Shown: positions 39,968-52,061 of the stretch, piece by piece | How the letters are laid out: each line of letters opens with the position of its first letter | How positions within the stretch are numbered: position 1 is the stretch's first letter | Assembly (NCBI RefSeq): GCF_037975245.1 | Contig: NC_092580.1 | Coordinates: forward strand, 10,684,501 to 10,748,500 | Source: Apostichopus japonicus | Lineage: Eukaryota > Echinodermata > Holothuroidea > Aspidochirotida > Stichopodidae | Reading direction: 5' to 3' | DNA length: 64,000 nt | Program-made: the position numbers and the translations under genes | Notes under the pieces: generated by a model | Databases searched by the model: none | What the model saw: the letters and a program-made list of their open reading frames with translations, nothing else | What the model was told of the DNA's origin: nothing

Positions 39968-40384
39968 ATGTCAGACCAAGATTGGATGGCATGGGCTGAT
40001 GACATAAATGTAAGGTTGGCAAAACATACATCAGCCCCAGCAAGTGGCACGGGATGCAGAATGTGGACAGGTGCCTATACCATCAGTAAGCCAGGGGCAC
40101 CAGCATATGGCATTATTTTCACAATGCTACCCCTGGCAGCTAAGAGAAGAGCCAGCAGGGTCCACATTCTGACATATATGCTCTTCAAAGTATTGTGCAA
40201 AGTAAAGAAATTTTAAGGACCAAACCATTTGACATCTCCTACATATGCCAGAACAGCCTACATGTGGAGAGAGGTGTCACGTCTCTCAACGGTATCTTCC
40301 AGTGCAAACAACAGCAGAGGGCCTTGCAAGTTTGATGGCACTTGCCAAGGTCATGGTCATCAGCTTGATTGCTTACTTCCCTGA
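39968..40384 (+). pseudogene. Broken zinc-binding His-Me endonuclease-like gene (zf-His_Me_endon type)
   Basis: The first frame reads GCRMWTGAYTISKPGAPAYG, then RVHILTYMLF. A shifted frame gives DISYICQNSLHVERGVTSLN. The first frame resumes with NNSRGPCKFDGTCQGHGHQL + DCLLP and tga at 40382. This matches the I-PpoI-like zinc-binding layout remembered for metazoan transposon-associated proteins: C..wTG....YG, then (h)R..Y, eVSHLCHn..C....HL, and NN.R..C...g.C.gH...dCL. Key residues are lost (SHLCH reads SYICQ, the second Cys is His, and HL is lost) and there are two frameshifts plus an internal stop, so it is a relic. Confidence 0.65.
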
Positions 40385-42378
40385 GTGAGTGATGCTGTTT
40401 GAACTCATCACAGTGAGTGTGGATAGGACTCAGTTTACAAATTACTATCATCACTGATAAATATTGTCATCTTCATCATCAGTGTAGTTTTTCACCCTAG
40501 AGTAACTGTGGTCATGAATCAGTGAATCTCTTTTATAGATACTGGACTGGTTTATGTTTGTAGTTCTGCCATGTAGCTTGTATTTTCTCTCTCTGAGTTG
40601 TGCTCTCCTCCGTCTGTATGCTCTGCCTCTCTTGCGTCATTGATCACATTGCTGTTTCCTTTGCATCTGTTTCAGAGACTGGATACATGGACCATTTGAG
40701 CTCACCTTTAATACTGCAGCTTCCATCTTCCTGGCTTTGGACTCTACAGGCACAGTATTTGTTATGTGTATGGAACTGTAGTCCCTGTGCTGACCATTGC
40801 ATGAAAATGTGGTGCTATGTTGTGGATTGGTCAACGTGAAAGCCTTATTGACTGCCTCTGCTTTTTGAGTGGAAGTCTCAAAACGAGTGGACCTAATGTT
40901 TGCTGCAGGTGTGTGTCTCAAGTATTTTATGGTGTTGATGGGCAGGAATGGGAGTACTTGGTCCTCTCTTCTCCCTGCAGCTTGAAGAGTTGGTTGTCTC
41001 AGTTTTGTCAACCTACAATTTTATCAATCGGTGTGTGTGTGTCTGTCTAGGTAACAAACAATGGTCGTTACAAAGCGAATTATTTGCTTTCTAATAAAGT
41101 TAATGTGATGACACTAACATCATGAAAGGAAAGCTGGGATGCTCCTGAGGGTCTTTGTAAGTTTGCTTGAGCTCAGCTTGCGCCCGCAGGCGTCCACAAG
41201 ATTCTGTATAAAATCGTTTGGAGAAGACGTCTAAACATCCGATTTCCCTGATAGCATTACAATGCTTCCATTGTACCTCATACATATTGTACATAATGCA
41301 TATGTCTATTTGCTATCATGGTGCCTTGCAGAATCCAGGCATCGGTTATATCCACCATAGAGAAGTTGGCATCTGTTTTGTCCCTTAAAGGGCAAATTAT
41401 TAAGTAGCTCAGATTGGTCCAGTTTTGTTGACAGACAAATATTTTTTTGGATAGGAACAAATGAAGTATTATTGCCCAGACAGACAGTTACTTTACTTTG
41501 CATAGAGCAGAAGGGACAGAGGTGATCAGGCTAATTAGCCATGTGAAGTTGCACCTCTTTGGGCATTGGTTGGAGGGGGAGAAATACACCAAGGGTTTCG
41601 TATGGAAATATTGCATAATATTGCATTCACCTGGTGGTAATTGGAATTGAATATAAAGTGTAGTAGGTTAAATGCTACTTCACAAAATTGATTGATCTTT
41701 TAGCTTTCAATTCAGTCTTCGTCTCTGAAATGCTCTCTCAAATGATTCACCATTCAGTGATAAAACGACATCTGGAGACTACTTTAAATCTCGGCTTGTT
41801 TCTTTGTTTCTGTCCTCTCAAAATACAAAAGTCTCAATGTCTGCCCCATATATCCATGTTTTGCCATGCCAAGCATCATATATTTACAGGCTAATTCCAC
41901 CCATTCAACGGCGCTTAAGTAAAACTCATCAAAGTGTTTTTAGGGAACTATCCAAAAGCTACTTGACCAGGTACAAGTAGTGAGTTGCTACCAGCCACTC
42001 TACTGATTGCAGGTTTGACTGCCAGTAGTCAATGTGGTTTGAATACCCTCAACAAACTCTCTATTCCTTGGCTTTTATGCTCTCTGTCTTTGGCCTATGA
42101 AAAAATGCATACCAAAGCTGAAGGACCAAAACACAACCCACGTGCTGTAAAATGCTTTTCCTTTACACGCTAACAACAAAACAATGCTTAACAATGCTAG
42201 TGTGGTGCTCAGATATTCGAACCTGTGATCAGACAATTTTGAATGCAGGATAATTTCTTTTTTATGTCTTCAATATTTATAGAAAAACATTAACCAATCA
42301 GTTTTCAACAAAATTTTGAAAAGCAAAAACAGACAAATAAAATTGTGTTCTTATCATTGTGTTCTTAACATTGTGAAG
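40385..42378. other. Intergenic or intronic sequence upstream of the adducin-like exons
   Basis: A frame from 40679 (DWIHGPFELTFNTAASIFLA, ending at a stop near 40780) follows a good acceptor (ctttgcatctgtttcag) but has no donor and no recognised family. No adducin head or neck exons were found. The rest is AT-rich and featureless. Confidence 0.35.
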
Positions 42379-43133
42379 GAGATTGAGCTGAATGTGCAAG
42401 CCGAGGAGACTGAAATTAAAGAAACCAAGGAGGAGAGTGAGGATGGAGAGAAGATCGGAACACAGAAAATTACAACCAAGGCTGTGACCATTCACAGAGG
42501 TAATAGTCTGCCAGAGCTTACCACTTACGGCTGGTGGAGAGAGAGATGGAAGGTCGTTGTTGTTCCTCTTGTTCAAGGTGCGGCTACTTAACCTAGCTGT
42601 GGATTGTGATCTTACAATTCATTTTAGTCCTGTATTCTCCAGCTTCCTCTCTCTTAACCGAGCACAACCCTCTTAAAACTTAAAATAAGTTGGCTATAGA
42701 ATGTATGTGTGTGTGTGTATATGTATGTATGTAAGTTCTAAAGCCATGAGAGACCATATTATGGCCCACTCAATACATCACATGCATAAATAGGTGCGTT
42801 TCTGTTGGGTTTGATACAGTCATGGTAGAATTTAATTATGATCTCGTCAATGCCTCTCTCTTGTACGATCGCAGTTTTCCATCCTCTCTCTCTCTTCACA
42901 ACTCTTTCAGATCAACCAAGGACGGTAGAAACGACCACAGTCAGTATCGTGAACGGCGAGATGGAAGACAACGATGACAGGCACCCTCCCCCACTCCCGA
43001 GGGCAGTCAGAGCATGGAAGGTTCCCCCTCGAAGGACTCGTCCCTCTCGCTGACCAAGAAGAAGAAGAAGTTTCGAATGTCATCATTCTTGTCAAAGAAG
43101 GCGGAGAGCTGGAGGAAGAATTGCTACTTTTAA
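42379..43133 (+). CDS. 3' exons of an adducin-like gene (MARCKS-related C-terminus), partial
   Basis: The upstream exon starts at 42379 (acceptor aacattgtgaag) and encodes the acidic tail EIELNVQAEETEIKETKEES + EDGEKIG... to TIHR. It has donors at 42500 (cagag|gtaata) or 42553 (gaag|gtcgtt). The last exon (acceptor ctctttcag at 42910, or gatgacag at 42980) ends in SPSKDSSLSLTKKKKKFRMS + SFLSKKAESWRKNCYF, then taa at 43131. KKKKKFR.(p/s)SFL.KK closely matches the adducin MARCKS-related domain, which binds calmodulin and carries the PKC-site Ser. Adducins cap actin barbed ends and recruit spectrin. The frame of the 42499-42911 splice ends at a tga (43051) and does not reach this domain. The 42552-42981 splice does. 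Upstream exons are not visible in the window. Confidence 0.55.
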
Positions 43134-46071
43134 AATGACAAGTCAAATTTCTTTTCATAAGTTTGTTTGTGTGGAAAGTTGGTTGTAAACGTTAGTAAGC
43201 AGTACTGTTAGAGTTCAACTGTCAGACGCTGTGAGAAGGAGAGGCGGCCAGCATATCTCCCAAGTACTGATCACAATAATCCTCCCTCCCCTCTCGTTAT
43301 TAAGATTTTATTATATATTTTTTCTCTCTTTGCAAGTACTATGTTTGTAGGCGCATGATAACAGCTACATGTAAGTCAAGTATATGCCTTCTCTGTGATG
43401 CGAGAAGCTTCTCTCGAGTATCCATGGCGACGTGAAGTAGTCAAGGCAGAGGTCAACGTTATAAAAATGTCCAGATTTTTTGGTCCAGATTTTGTTTTGT
43501 TTTTTGGGTGGGCTTCCATTATATAAGTTTATTGGGTTGTTGTTAAATAGTGAAATTAACTCTAGACTAGATCAGCATCATGTTCCAGGGGAAATTTTTC
43601 TTCCTCTCTTTATTCCCCCCCCCCCCCTTACTTTTCTCTTAAATTTTAAGCTAACAGGATCGCAGAGTGTACACAGTCTACGTACTCCAGTCGCACAATG
43701 TAACTTTTTTGTATAGTACATAATATCATGTATTTGTCGGAACAGATTTTAAGCATTGGAGTCATATCACTTTTCTCGGTTAGTATTTTGTGTAGATATG
43801 TATGAGAATGATGCACATAAAGGCTCCTTCCTTCTTGCGTGCCCAGGTTGCCGTAACCGGACCACGTGTCGGTTCCGTTTGTGTATTTCCCTGAAATGTT
43901 ATTCTCATTTGTATTTTTTTTTTTTCTGAATGTTTGCATTGTTGTTAATATCATGCATGTTGTGTCTGTTTCGAGGCCAGGTCACAGTGATAGAAATCAT
44001 GATAACTACAGGTCTTTGACTGACATGTACAAACTGCCTTCACGATCGAGAGAAAGCCACTCATTCGTAATCTTATTACATTGGAGCACAAACGTCACTT
44101 TTATACATACTTCTTTTTATTTTAGTTCTTAAACTTCAAAAATCCAGCTATGATATTTAAACCACATTAGAACTGCTGTCCTGAAAGTAGACATTGAAAA
44201 TCGCATTGCTGAAATATTTCTGTATATTCTCGTGGATCAAGGACTATCAGACTAGCGTTATGTTGTAACAAAACTCTCTTCACAGGACAAGAGAGGCATG
44301 TTTGGAATTAATTCTGGACATTCAGCAGTGCAAAGTTCCAGTAACCAATGAAGCTAATATTTACTTGCGCGGCTCTGTTTATGTGCGGTTATCAGGAGCA
44401 TCACATAGAAATAAGAATAGAAACAATCCCCTAGCTAATTTATCATTTGTAATTATTTATTTGGCTAATTCTCTAAAATCACTAAAAAAAAAATGGAAAA
44501 TAATAATTTTTTTGGCCAGGAGTCTCAGCCATATCCAATTTCTAGTACGCCATGTACGATCCATGGAGATAGGAAATGATCTGGAATTGCTTTAATCTGT
44601 TTTGGCAAAGATGTTAAACATAGTAAACGAGCAGACACTGCTTTTCTCTAATGTCAATAAGAAACACTTTGAAACTGCCTGTAAGGTGTGCATTTGCTCT
44701 CCTATAAACACATCGTGTTATGTACACTTCACAGGCATGCTTCATTTTGTTTCCATATTTGAAGGATAGCTTTTTTTCCTTTTTTTATCTCAATACATTA
44801 CATGTATAGAGATATTGTAACAGTAAGTGGGACTCTCTCTTTTCTTAAAAAATTTTCAGCGTCTTCATATAAAGTTCTTTTTCTCTGGAATTTTCAGAGC
44901 AAGCATATATCATATAGGCCAACAAAAGTTACTATTTTTTATTCGAGAATTTTATCTCATTCTATGACTTTTTCACCGATTTATTTCCAAATCGGGCCAA
45001 TTTGGACTGAAATACAGTCGAAACAACCCATATTTGCATACGCTCCAAAACTTATGTTTTATGAAAGAGAATAGAATAGAATTGTCTTTCAACAGTGGTA
45101 TCGTCTAAGATAGGGTACTATATATTATATATTTTATTAACATTTTAAACTTTCATTTGTTGTTTACAGGTAGGTATTAATAAGAATTTTACTAGCTGTA
45201 TATGACATTTTATGGCTTTTATTTGGTTTATTTGATGTTTAAATGATTTTTCTTTCTTAAAACAACACTGAGCTGCCGCCCCTACTTTTAGTAAAAAGGT
45301 CCGTTTTTGATGATTAAGCCCCGCCCTAAAGTCTGTTTTGTAGCAGATTGGCTATGACTCATGGCAGCTACATGTTAGATATACGAAAATGGCTACCCTC
45401 TTGACCAATTTTCTCTACTGTAGTTAGGTACGCCAGGTGTAGTCTATTGCATTCTAATTACATATACACATTTTGTACTACTGAATTCTACGTAGTGCAT
45501 TTAATTTATATTAGGCCTTCGTTTTTGGTTCCTTGCTTTAGCAAAAGGAACCTATGCAGTCAGGTTGGCGTGTGTGTGTGTATGTATGTGTGTGTGTATG
45601 TATGCGTGGGTGTGTGTGTGTGTGTCTGTGACACTTGCTTGGGTACGCTCTATCTCAATAAGGGAATGTTGGATTGAGGCCAAACTTGGACTATAGATCC
45701 GCCATATGGAGAAGGTGTGCCCTATTGCATCACAACTTTTATAAGACTATAAAAATTGTATAAGGTTATGTTTTATTTATAAGGATGTAAGATGTATAAG
45801 GTTATAAGAAGTATGTTTAGCTTTCTTTTGAACCTGTAATGTTTGACATCAAATGTACAAAGAATTAAAATAAAATAACAAAATGGAGAGGAACTGAGGA
45901 GGCTATTATGGGAGGAGGAGGCCACCCATCACTTGCATATAAAAACTTGTAATCTTCCTTTACATTATTTTTTCCAAGTCATAAATCCATGAAATCTTCA
46001 TGTCAGAAAAATTGAGATGGAAAAACGTGGGTTGTTTTGATATCTAGAAGTGGACACAGTTTTGATGGTAG
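43134..46071. other. Probable 3' UTR and intergenic region, with GT microsatellite
   Basis: No gene seen. (gt)n runs lie at 45571-45628. The motif ctttagcaaaaggaacctat + gcagtcagg just before that run looks like a dispersed repeat. An aataaa occurs at 45869. A C-run is at 43616-43627. Confidence 0.45.
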
Positions 46072-46272
46072 TCACCACTACAGTCTACAGTAACATACAG
46101 TAGGTCAATAGGCCTAGCTCTCAAGGCAGGCATCAAGAATATGGTCGAGTTGTTCGCCTCTTCTAATTTGGCCGTTGTCATTGACGTCAAACTATATGAC
46201 CAAAAAGTCCAACAGAGACTGACCCAAGATGAAGGATACCACATAAAAAACAAGTTCTTAAATATTCTATGA
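46072..46272 (+). CDS. Unidentified coding-like fragment
   Basis: An open frame bounded by tag (46069) and tga (46270) reads GLALKAGIKNMVELFASSNL, then AVVIDVKLYDQKVQQRLTQD and EGYHIKNKFLNIL. Hydrophobic and charged residues alternate as in a folded protein, unlike nearby intergenic frames. The first ATG is at 46141. No family was recognised and no partner exons were found; it could be a transposon fragment. Confidence 0.25.
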   Translation, partial: SPLQSTVTYSRSIGLALKAGIKNMVELFASSNLAVVIDVKLYDQKVQQRLTQDEGYHIKNKFLNIL

Positions 46273-46737
46273 CATTACTAAACCTTGCAACGTCGTTCTT
46301 TCGACTAAAAGGCAATGAGCGTTAAAGGCAAGACTAGCAGGATAAAGTGTAACCTGCAGAGACTATTCGTGGCAAAGTAGCAAAAATGCAAGTTATATAT
46401 TTGTTGTACCATGATTGATATTGATAATTGTAGAGACAGAGCAAAGATTTGAAATTAGAAATCAAAATTAAAACTTCCAGTATTGAGATACTGCGTCATT
46501 GATGCTCTTGTTTTCTTTTATTTCCTATTGGCTTTGGATTCAGACCTTTTACTTAAAATCTAGTTGTAGGAGTACCTTAGTAAGTGCAATTTTAATAGTA
46601 TTGCAAACAAAAGAAAAATAATGTAATTATCATAGGGGTCTTTTTGTGATTTTTGCAGGTTTAACAATAGAAAGAAAATGGGGAATATTTCAGTAACAGC
46701 ATCTGGTCAACAGAGGCCGATCTGTATGGAATGTGGT

Positions 46738-47389
46738 CAAGGGCGGCGGAACCGGGGGGGCACAGGGGGCACGTGCCCCCCCACTTTTTCTCAGGTTAAA
46801 AATGTGCCCTTTTTCTACATAAAAATTGAGGTGTCTCAAGTTAGCAAAGAGGCCAGGGAACCAGAATGAACACTCGGGAAGGGCCGTTTCCGGCCATCTG
46901 AGGGGTTTGTAAAACCAAAAATTTTCTTGTACGCTCCGCGCCAACTGATGGTGGCGCTCCGCTCAGATAGTCGTGCATACAACTTTGCAAATCCTGGCTA
47001 CGCCCCTGACTTTTAATGAATTTCTGTGGGTCAAACTCAAAGCTATTTCGAATGGGAAAAATTGTTAAGATATTAACAAGAAATAAACTCTAATTCTGAA
47101 TATTCCTACATTAGCATCTAGCATGATTTCACCTCATTTTGTCTAAAAAGAAAACTTGTTCCTTGTTTTGCACATTGGATATTGCAGTGCTAGTATATGC
47201 ATATTTTCCTTGAGGGGGGGGGGGGGGGGGGCGTTGATGGAGTGATGTGTATACGCAAATAAGATAATACAATAAGAGTTATAAGGGGTACTAAATATAA
47301 GGCTGCATCAGTCCAATCGAATTTCTGCAAAGTGCCCTTTGATGTCGGTGCCCCCCCCCCCCAGATTAAAAGTGCTTCCGCCGCCCTTG
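46738..47389. mobile_element. Non-autonomous hAT element, 652 bp, perfect 8-bp target duplication
   Basis: It starts caagggcggcggaaccgg and ends agtgcttccgccgcccttg. The duplicated target is aatgtggt at 46730-46737 and 47390-47397. It has G/C runs near both ends, including a G-run at 47214-47231. The core at 46867-46975 (cactcggga, ccgtttccggccatctg, aattttcttgtacgct) is shared with 8879-8980 of the other hAT element. No transposase. Confidence 0.9.
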
Positions 47390-47397
47390 AATGTGGT

Positions 47398-49359
47398 TTG
47401 TTTAGTAATGTAGTGTAGTGTAGAGTAGCATGAATAAAACAATTAACCTTGTTGAATGGATGAAGAATGAATGGGCTTTGTGAAACCTGGTACTTTGTAA
47501 TAAAAGAAAGAAGGAAACAAACATTTCAAAGGGTATTTGGTTTTTCAAATATGACTGCATGTTGAAATTTTATATTATTTTCCTTTGGATATTAAATGTA
47601 ATCTTCATTTGTACAACAAAGCCAAGCTTAAAATCAATCTTTACTGTTTTTTTTTTCTTAATTCATAATAATTAAAAGGCTAGACATGTAAAGAGTATGA
47701 ATATATTCCTCATTCCTTGTGTTATTAGGTTACGTCTTGGATGCATGTATTCATGTTTAAATTATTTCATTACGACTTGTATTCTTACAGAGGTTGAAGG
47801 GAAATATTACAAATAGAAAGAGGCAGTACAGAAATATTAAAAAAAGAATGGAAACAAAAAATTGGAATGTGAGGTGAGGTATAACTGCAAGGCTGTAAAA
47901 TGATACAAAGTTCATAAAAAGTTTAAATTGAGATAAAAAGTTGAATGTATATCCTGTATGGTATTTAATTAGTGTTTTGTAACCAAATTTGAATATTGAT
48001 ATAACGAAACCTAAAAATGGTTTTCGAAGAGTGAATAATTACGGTCAGAAACGCTGTAAAGAAATTGCCACGGTATTAATCGTGACGTTGTATTTGTACG
48101 ACAAGATCACCCAGGTTGATACAGTGAAGTGTTTTTTTTTTCCTTTCCAGAAAAGAGGTTCTGTTTTGTGAAGTGGTTGGTTGGTTGGAAGAGTAGACTT
48201 TGGATCAACTCTTAATCCCAGGCAGGGAGGTGACAGGGTCTTCTCTTTTCCAATATATATAATTTTCGGACAAAAGGTACTGTTACCCTAGCCTTTCTAA
48301 ACTCGAAATTTTCAAACAAAAATGGTGGGGGGGGGGGGTTAAAGAATCTTGACACATTTTGTTCCAGTAGAAACCAAGCATAAAAAACAATGCATATGGG
48401 AATGATTATATATATATCCTGATTTTTTTATTTAGTCATTTGAATATGTTTCCTTTTCTTTTCTGTAAATGAAGAATGAACACATGTCTTCCGTTGTTCA
48501 TATTGTGGCTTGATCATTGCTTGTGGAATTCGAATGGCTTCTTTAGGTGCTTTAGTTAATACGCATGGTCCTCTACCACAAATAACACCCACGCCATGTC
48601 ATCGATGTCGTAAGTAACCTCTACCGAGGTACAACATGGGAGGGGACGCTCCGACATCGCGACGTCTCGTCACGGTGTTTTGCACAAGGGGTGAAGCGTT
48701 TCTATCACAGTACACGAAGCTCTAAAATTTTCAATGCATGTTCAATAATTGCAGGAACCACTGGTTTCTATTGGGTACCCTTTGTCTCCATGCAACTGCC
48801 TTTTTCTTGTATGTGATTCACACATGTGGTTCTTTGCACTTTTGCTTCATAAATGTTGCAATATCGTGTCCAAAAAGAAGTGGAAAAATAAACAGGCAGT
48901 CCTGAAATTCCTTTTCTTTCCGTATTTATTTCTTGTCTGTCTCTCTCTCATTTCTAGTGTGTAGAAGAAAAAACAGAGCGATTTGAGAACTTGTCTGGTC
49001 CGTACAAATGGAACTGGAAGTTTACCTCGCCTAACTTCCATAACATCCATAATCTGACAGACTAGTTTGCCAAAATATTGTTTTGATAAGACAGGTTATT
49101 GCAATCGATATGAAAGCTAGCAGATATTTCACAAAAATCGTTTTGCCCTTTGAAAGGCCTTGTAACTAAAACAGGTCTACTACACCTTTAAAACCTATTG
49201 AAACATTCTGTAATGTGTTTTGTAATGCATAATACAACACAGCCCACCCCCGGGGTCCCCACCATTTGCTCCCCAACTTTCAGTAGAACAATTTTGTCAA
49301 GAATTAGAACCTTATAAACCAAAAAAAATCAAGATGACAAACAATGGTTTGATTTGACT
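47398..49359. other. Intergenic, no gene seen
   Basis: AT-rich. It has an aataaa at 47433, a G-run at 48326-48339 and a CpG-richer patch at 48560-48720. Open frames at 47989-48171 and 48749-48964 lack family features. Confidence 0.45.
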
Positions 49360-49610
49360 GCTTTGAAATCACGTATCACTGGTAAAATGGGTCGAGCGCC
49401 CTCTTGCGGCCTCTTTTTTGGTCTGTTTTCAACTTCAGAGGAACAATAGGAAAGCGAAAAACTTTTAGGGGGAACAAAAGATTTCAAAACCTTTGTTCGT
49501 CCTAAAAGTTTTTCGGTCTCCCATTGTTCCTCTGAAGTTGAAAACTGACCAAAAAAGAGGCCGCAAGAGGGCGCTCGACCCATTTTACCAGTGATACGTG
49601 ATTTCAAAGC
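49360..49610. repeat. 251-bp near-perfect foldback (MITE-like hairpin)
   Basis: The left arm (49360-~49477) starts gctttgaaatcacgtatcac and includes gcgccctcttgcggcc. The right arm (~49495-49610) is its inverse with only a handful of mismatches, around a ~17-nt loop. Transcription of either strand would give a stable hairpin of >110 bp. Confidence 0.92.
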
Positions 49611-49616
49611 GATTTC

Positions 49617-50058
49617 CTCCTTCCATTTGGAAGTAGAAATATTAGAAACGAGCATTATGTCTCAATTGATGCTATGGCGCAGTTGTTAGTGCTCTTGACT
49701 GTCAATCACACTGTCATGAGTTCAAACCCCAGAGAAGGCAATTTTCCTTTCATTATTCTTATATCTCTTTCCTTCCATTATGAACCTTAAATATTAAAAA
49801 CGAGCATTATTACTCAACAGATACAGTGGCGCAGTTGGTAGTGCCTGTACCCGGAGAAAAAGACTAACTCCTGTCTTGGGTTCGAACCCCAGTTAAGGCA
49901 CTTTTCCTTTTACTTATAACTATTTCCTTCCATTATGAACCTTAAATATTAGAAACAAGCATTATTTCTCAACAATTGCTGTGGCGCAGTGGTTAGTGCT
50001 TTGGACTGAGAGAGACAGATGAACACACTGTCATGAGTTCAAGACCCAACCACAGCCT
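49617..50058 (+). repeat. Tandem array of tRNA-like units (~152-155 bp period, 3 units)
   Basis: Each unit has attagaaac(g/a)agcattat, then a tRNA-like head: tatggcgcagttgttagtgc (49673), cagtggcgcagttggtagtgc (49824) and ctgtggcgcagtggttagtg (49978). Each head has a B box (gagttcaaacccc, gggttcgaacccc, gagttcaagaccc) and then a ttttcct/tattccttcc tail. The second unit keeps the best A/B boxes (ggttcgaacccc). The heads do not fold as clean tRNAs, so this is a SINE array rather than tRNA genes. Confidence 0.7.
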
Positions 50059-50204
50059 TTTACTTTTCTGTTCTTTGGAGCAGGTGGAAGTATAAAGGTA
50101 AGAAACGAAGGTTATTTCATTGGGAACCAAAATGATGTAATCGGTTGTTCCGTCTGCGATGATACTGAGCAGCATGGGTTCAAGCCCTGGGTGTGTGAGT
50201 GAAT

Positions 50205-50345
50205 CCTGTAAAAGGAGTCTGCCGGCACCCTCCCCCCTGACAAGGTTCCCAAGCGGCACCCGAGTTGGCCGCCACCCCCCTCCCTGACAAGGTTCCCAAG
50301 CAGGTGAAGCGAGTTGGCCACTACCCCTCTCCCTGACAAGGGTCA
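50205..50345. repeat. Minisatellite, ~50-60 bp units (2.5 copies)
   Basis: Units of ccctccc-ctgacaaggttcccaagc(a/g)g... gagttggccgccac repeat at 50229, 50280 and 50328. Confidence 0.7.
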
Positions 50346-50399
50346 GTGGAGGGGAATATATTTTAAAACCTAGTAGTCCCAATTACTAGATCTTTAAAT

Positions 50400-52061
50400 A
50401 TTTGAAATGTACTGTAGCATCTCACCTTATGGTCTAGTGGTAGATAAAAAAAAATAGGCATCACAAGGTCCCTGGTTTAATTTTATCTCATGCTCTTCTT
50501 TTTATTCTTTTGCAGCTTACAAGTAAAAAAAAATAACCAAAACTTTATAGTGCCAACAAAATATTGCATCTATATCAAACCCCCCAAAGAGAGGAGTTTT
50601 AGCATTCTCTAGACAGGGGGCAAAGAATTGTGATTTTTTTGCCATATAATTTGCACAAAATCCCACTTGACTATCTGACTGATGTAGAGTCAAGTGAGTT
50701 AACATTTGTTCAAGAATTAAGTGAGAATCCACAAATGATCAGACAATTCAAGCTCCCTAGACCACAAAACATGTACTAACTCACTCATTGGACATCAACC
50801 TATTCAGTCACTGATAACGTTTTTACAGTACATAAGTTTTAGGCCAAAAATGGTTTAAATTCCAGAAAGAACAGTCTTCCTTTTATGTGAAATATAGACC
50901 CATAGATGTTGAATATGTATGAGCAAATGGATATTACCTTTCACCTTTTTTTGAGTTAGCAAATCAGCTCTGCCACCAACCTACCCCTTCAATACACTAA
51001 AATATTTTCAAAACCAAAGCCATGTAGTATATATACTACACAGAAGAAGGCAATTTTTCAGACAGCCTGTTAAACCCATGAGACTCAACTAGTGACAACT
51101 GCCAGGGATCACTTGAGGTGTGTTTTAAGATCATCCAACACATGATTATCACTTTTGAAGCAAATATCATTTACCTGATTGACTGTTTATGCATTGTTCA
51201 AGGTTACTTCAGACCTATCTGTAATTTGAGCCACTTCACAAACTAAAACTGAAGTTGACCAAATTATGTTCACCAAAAGGAAATGATTGCAATGGAGAAC
51301 TCACAGTGGGGGCACCATCATACCAGGTGTGCGATTCATTCGACCTTATTTATCAAGGTGGTCAGAATTTGACCCTAAGTGACCTTTGACCTCTTCATAG
51401 AACATTCAGTTCTTGTACATTTCTGAGCATGAGGATAATCGCAGCTTTGATTTTGAAGCTAAATATGTCGACAAGAATTTCAGGCTTTTGGCAGCTGATG
51501 ACTCCAATTTACATTTGACCTCTCAACAGAACTGCTCAAAGTGTAATGCTCAGTGAGGGGGACCTACCACCTAACTGACATTTTACCGATGCTACAGATG
51601 TTCACCGAACTCGACTATGAGGTTATTGTATTTTGGCCACTGATGACCTCAATTGACCTTTGACTCCGCTCAATAACTGGAGCAGCCAAAGAATACAGTG
51701 CTGTAAATTTACATCCTAATTTGCATGAAATTCATGCAAGATATGCTTGGTGAGTAACCCTGTTTACAAGTTGGAACATCACATATACATACGTTTACCT
51801 GCATACATACAAGCCTAGATTTCTTTTTGCTATTGGCAAGGAATAAATCCAAGATTCCTGGCAGAGTATACTTATAAATTCCCCTCTTCTGAAATTACAG
51901 ACTCTTTATGCATTAGATTATCTTTTAGCATCATCACATGACCATCCTTAACAAAAAACTTTTCATAATTTCCATCTGTAAATCTGAGAAAATTTTCAAC
52001 ACGATACCCTTGAGAAGAGCACTTTTGAAAACATGCAAGAGAGAAAAACCATCTGTATTTT
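50400..52061. other. Intergenic; tRNA-like fragment and TGACCT-rich repeat
   Basis: A degenerate tRNA-like head (tatggtctagtggtagat... ggtccctggttta) is at 50429-50477. A repeat of the TGACCT-rich type fills 51240-51760 and includes a perfect DR1-like tgacctttgacct at 51380-51392. No gene. Confidence 0.45.

Noticed and set aside
40637-41011. 124-codon frame on the - strand
   Set aside because: No recognisable domain, no splice context, and a competing exon-like stretch on the + strand; most likely chance.
49667-50058. Three genuine tRNA genes
   Set aside because: A and B boxes are present, but acceptor and anticodon stems do not pair properly, and the units carry a repeated non-tRNA tail. 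A SINE array is a better explanation.
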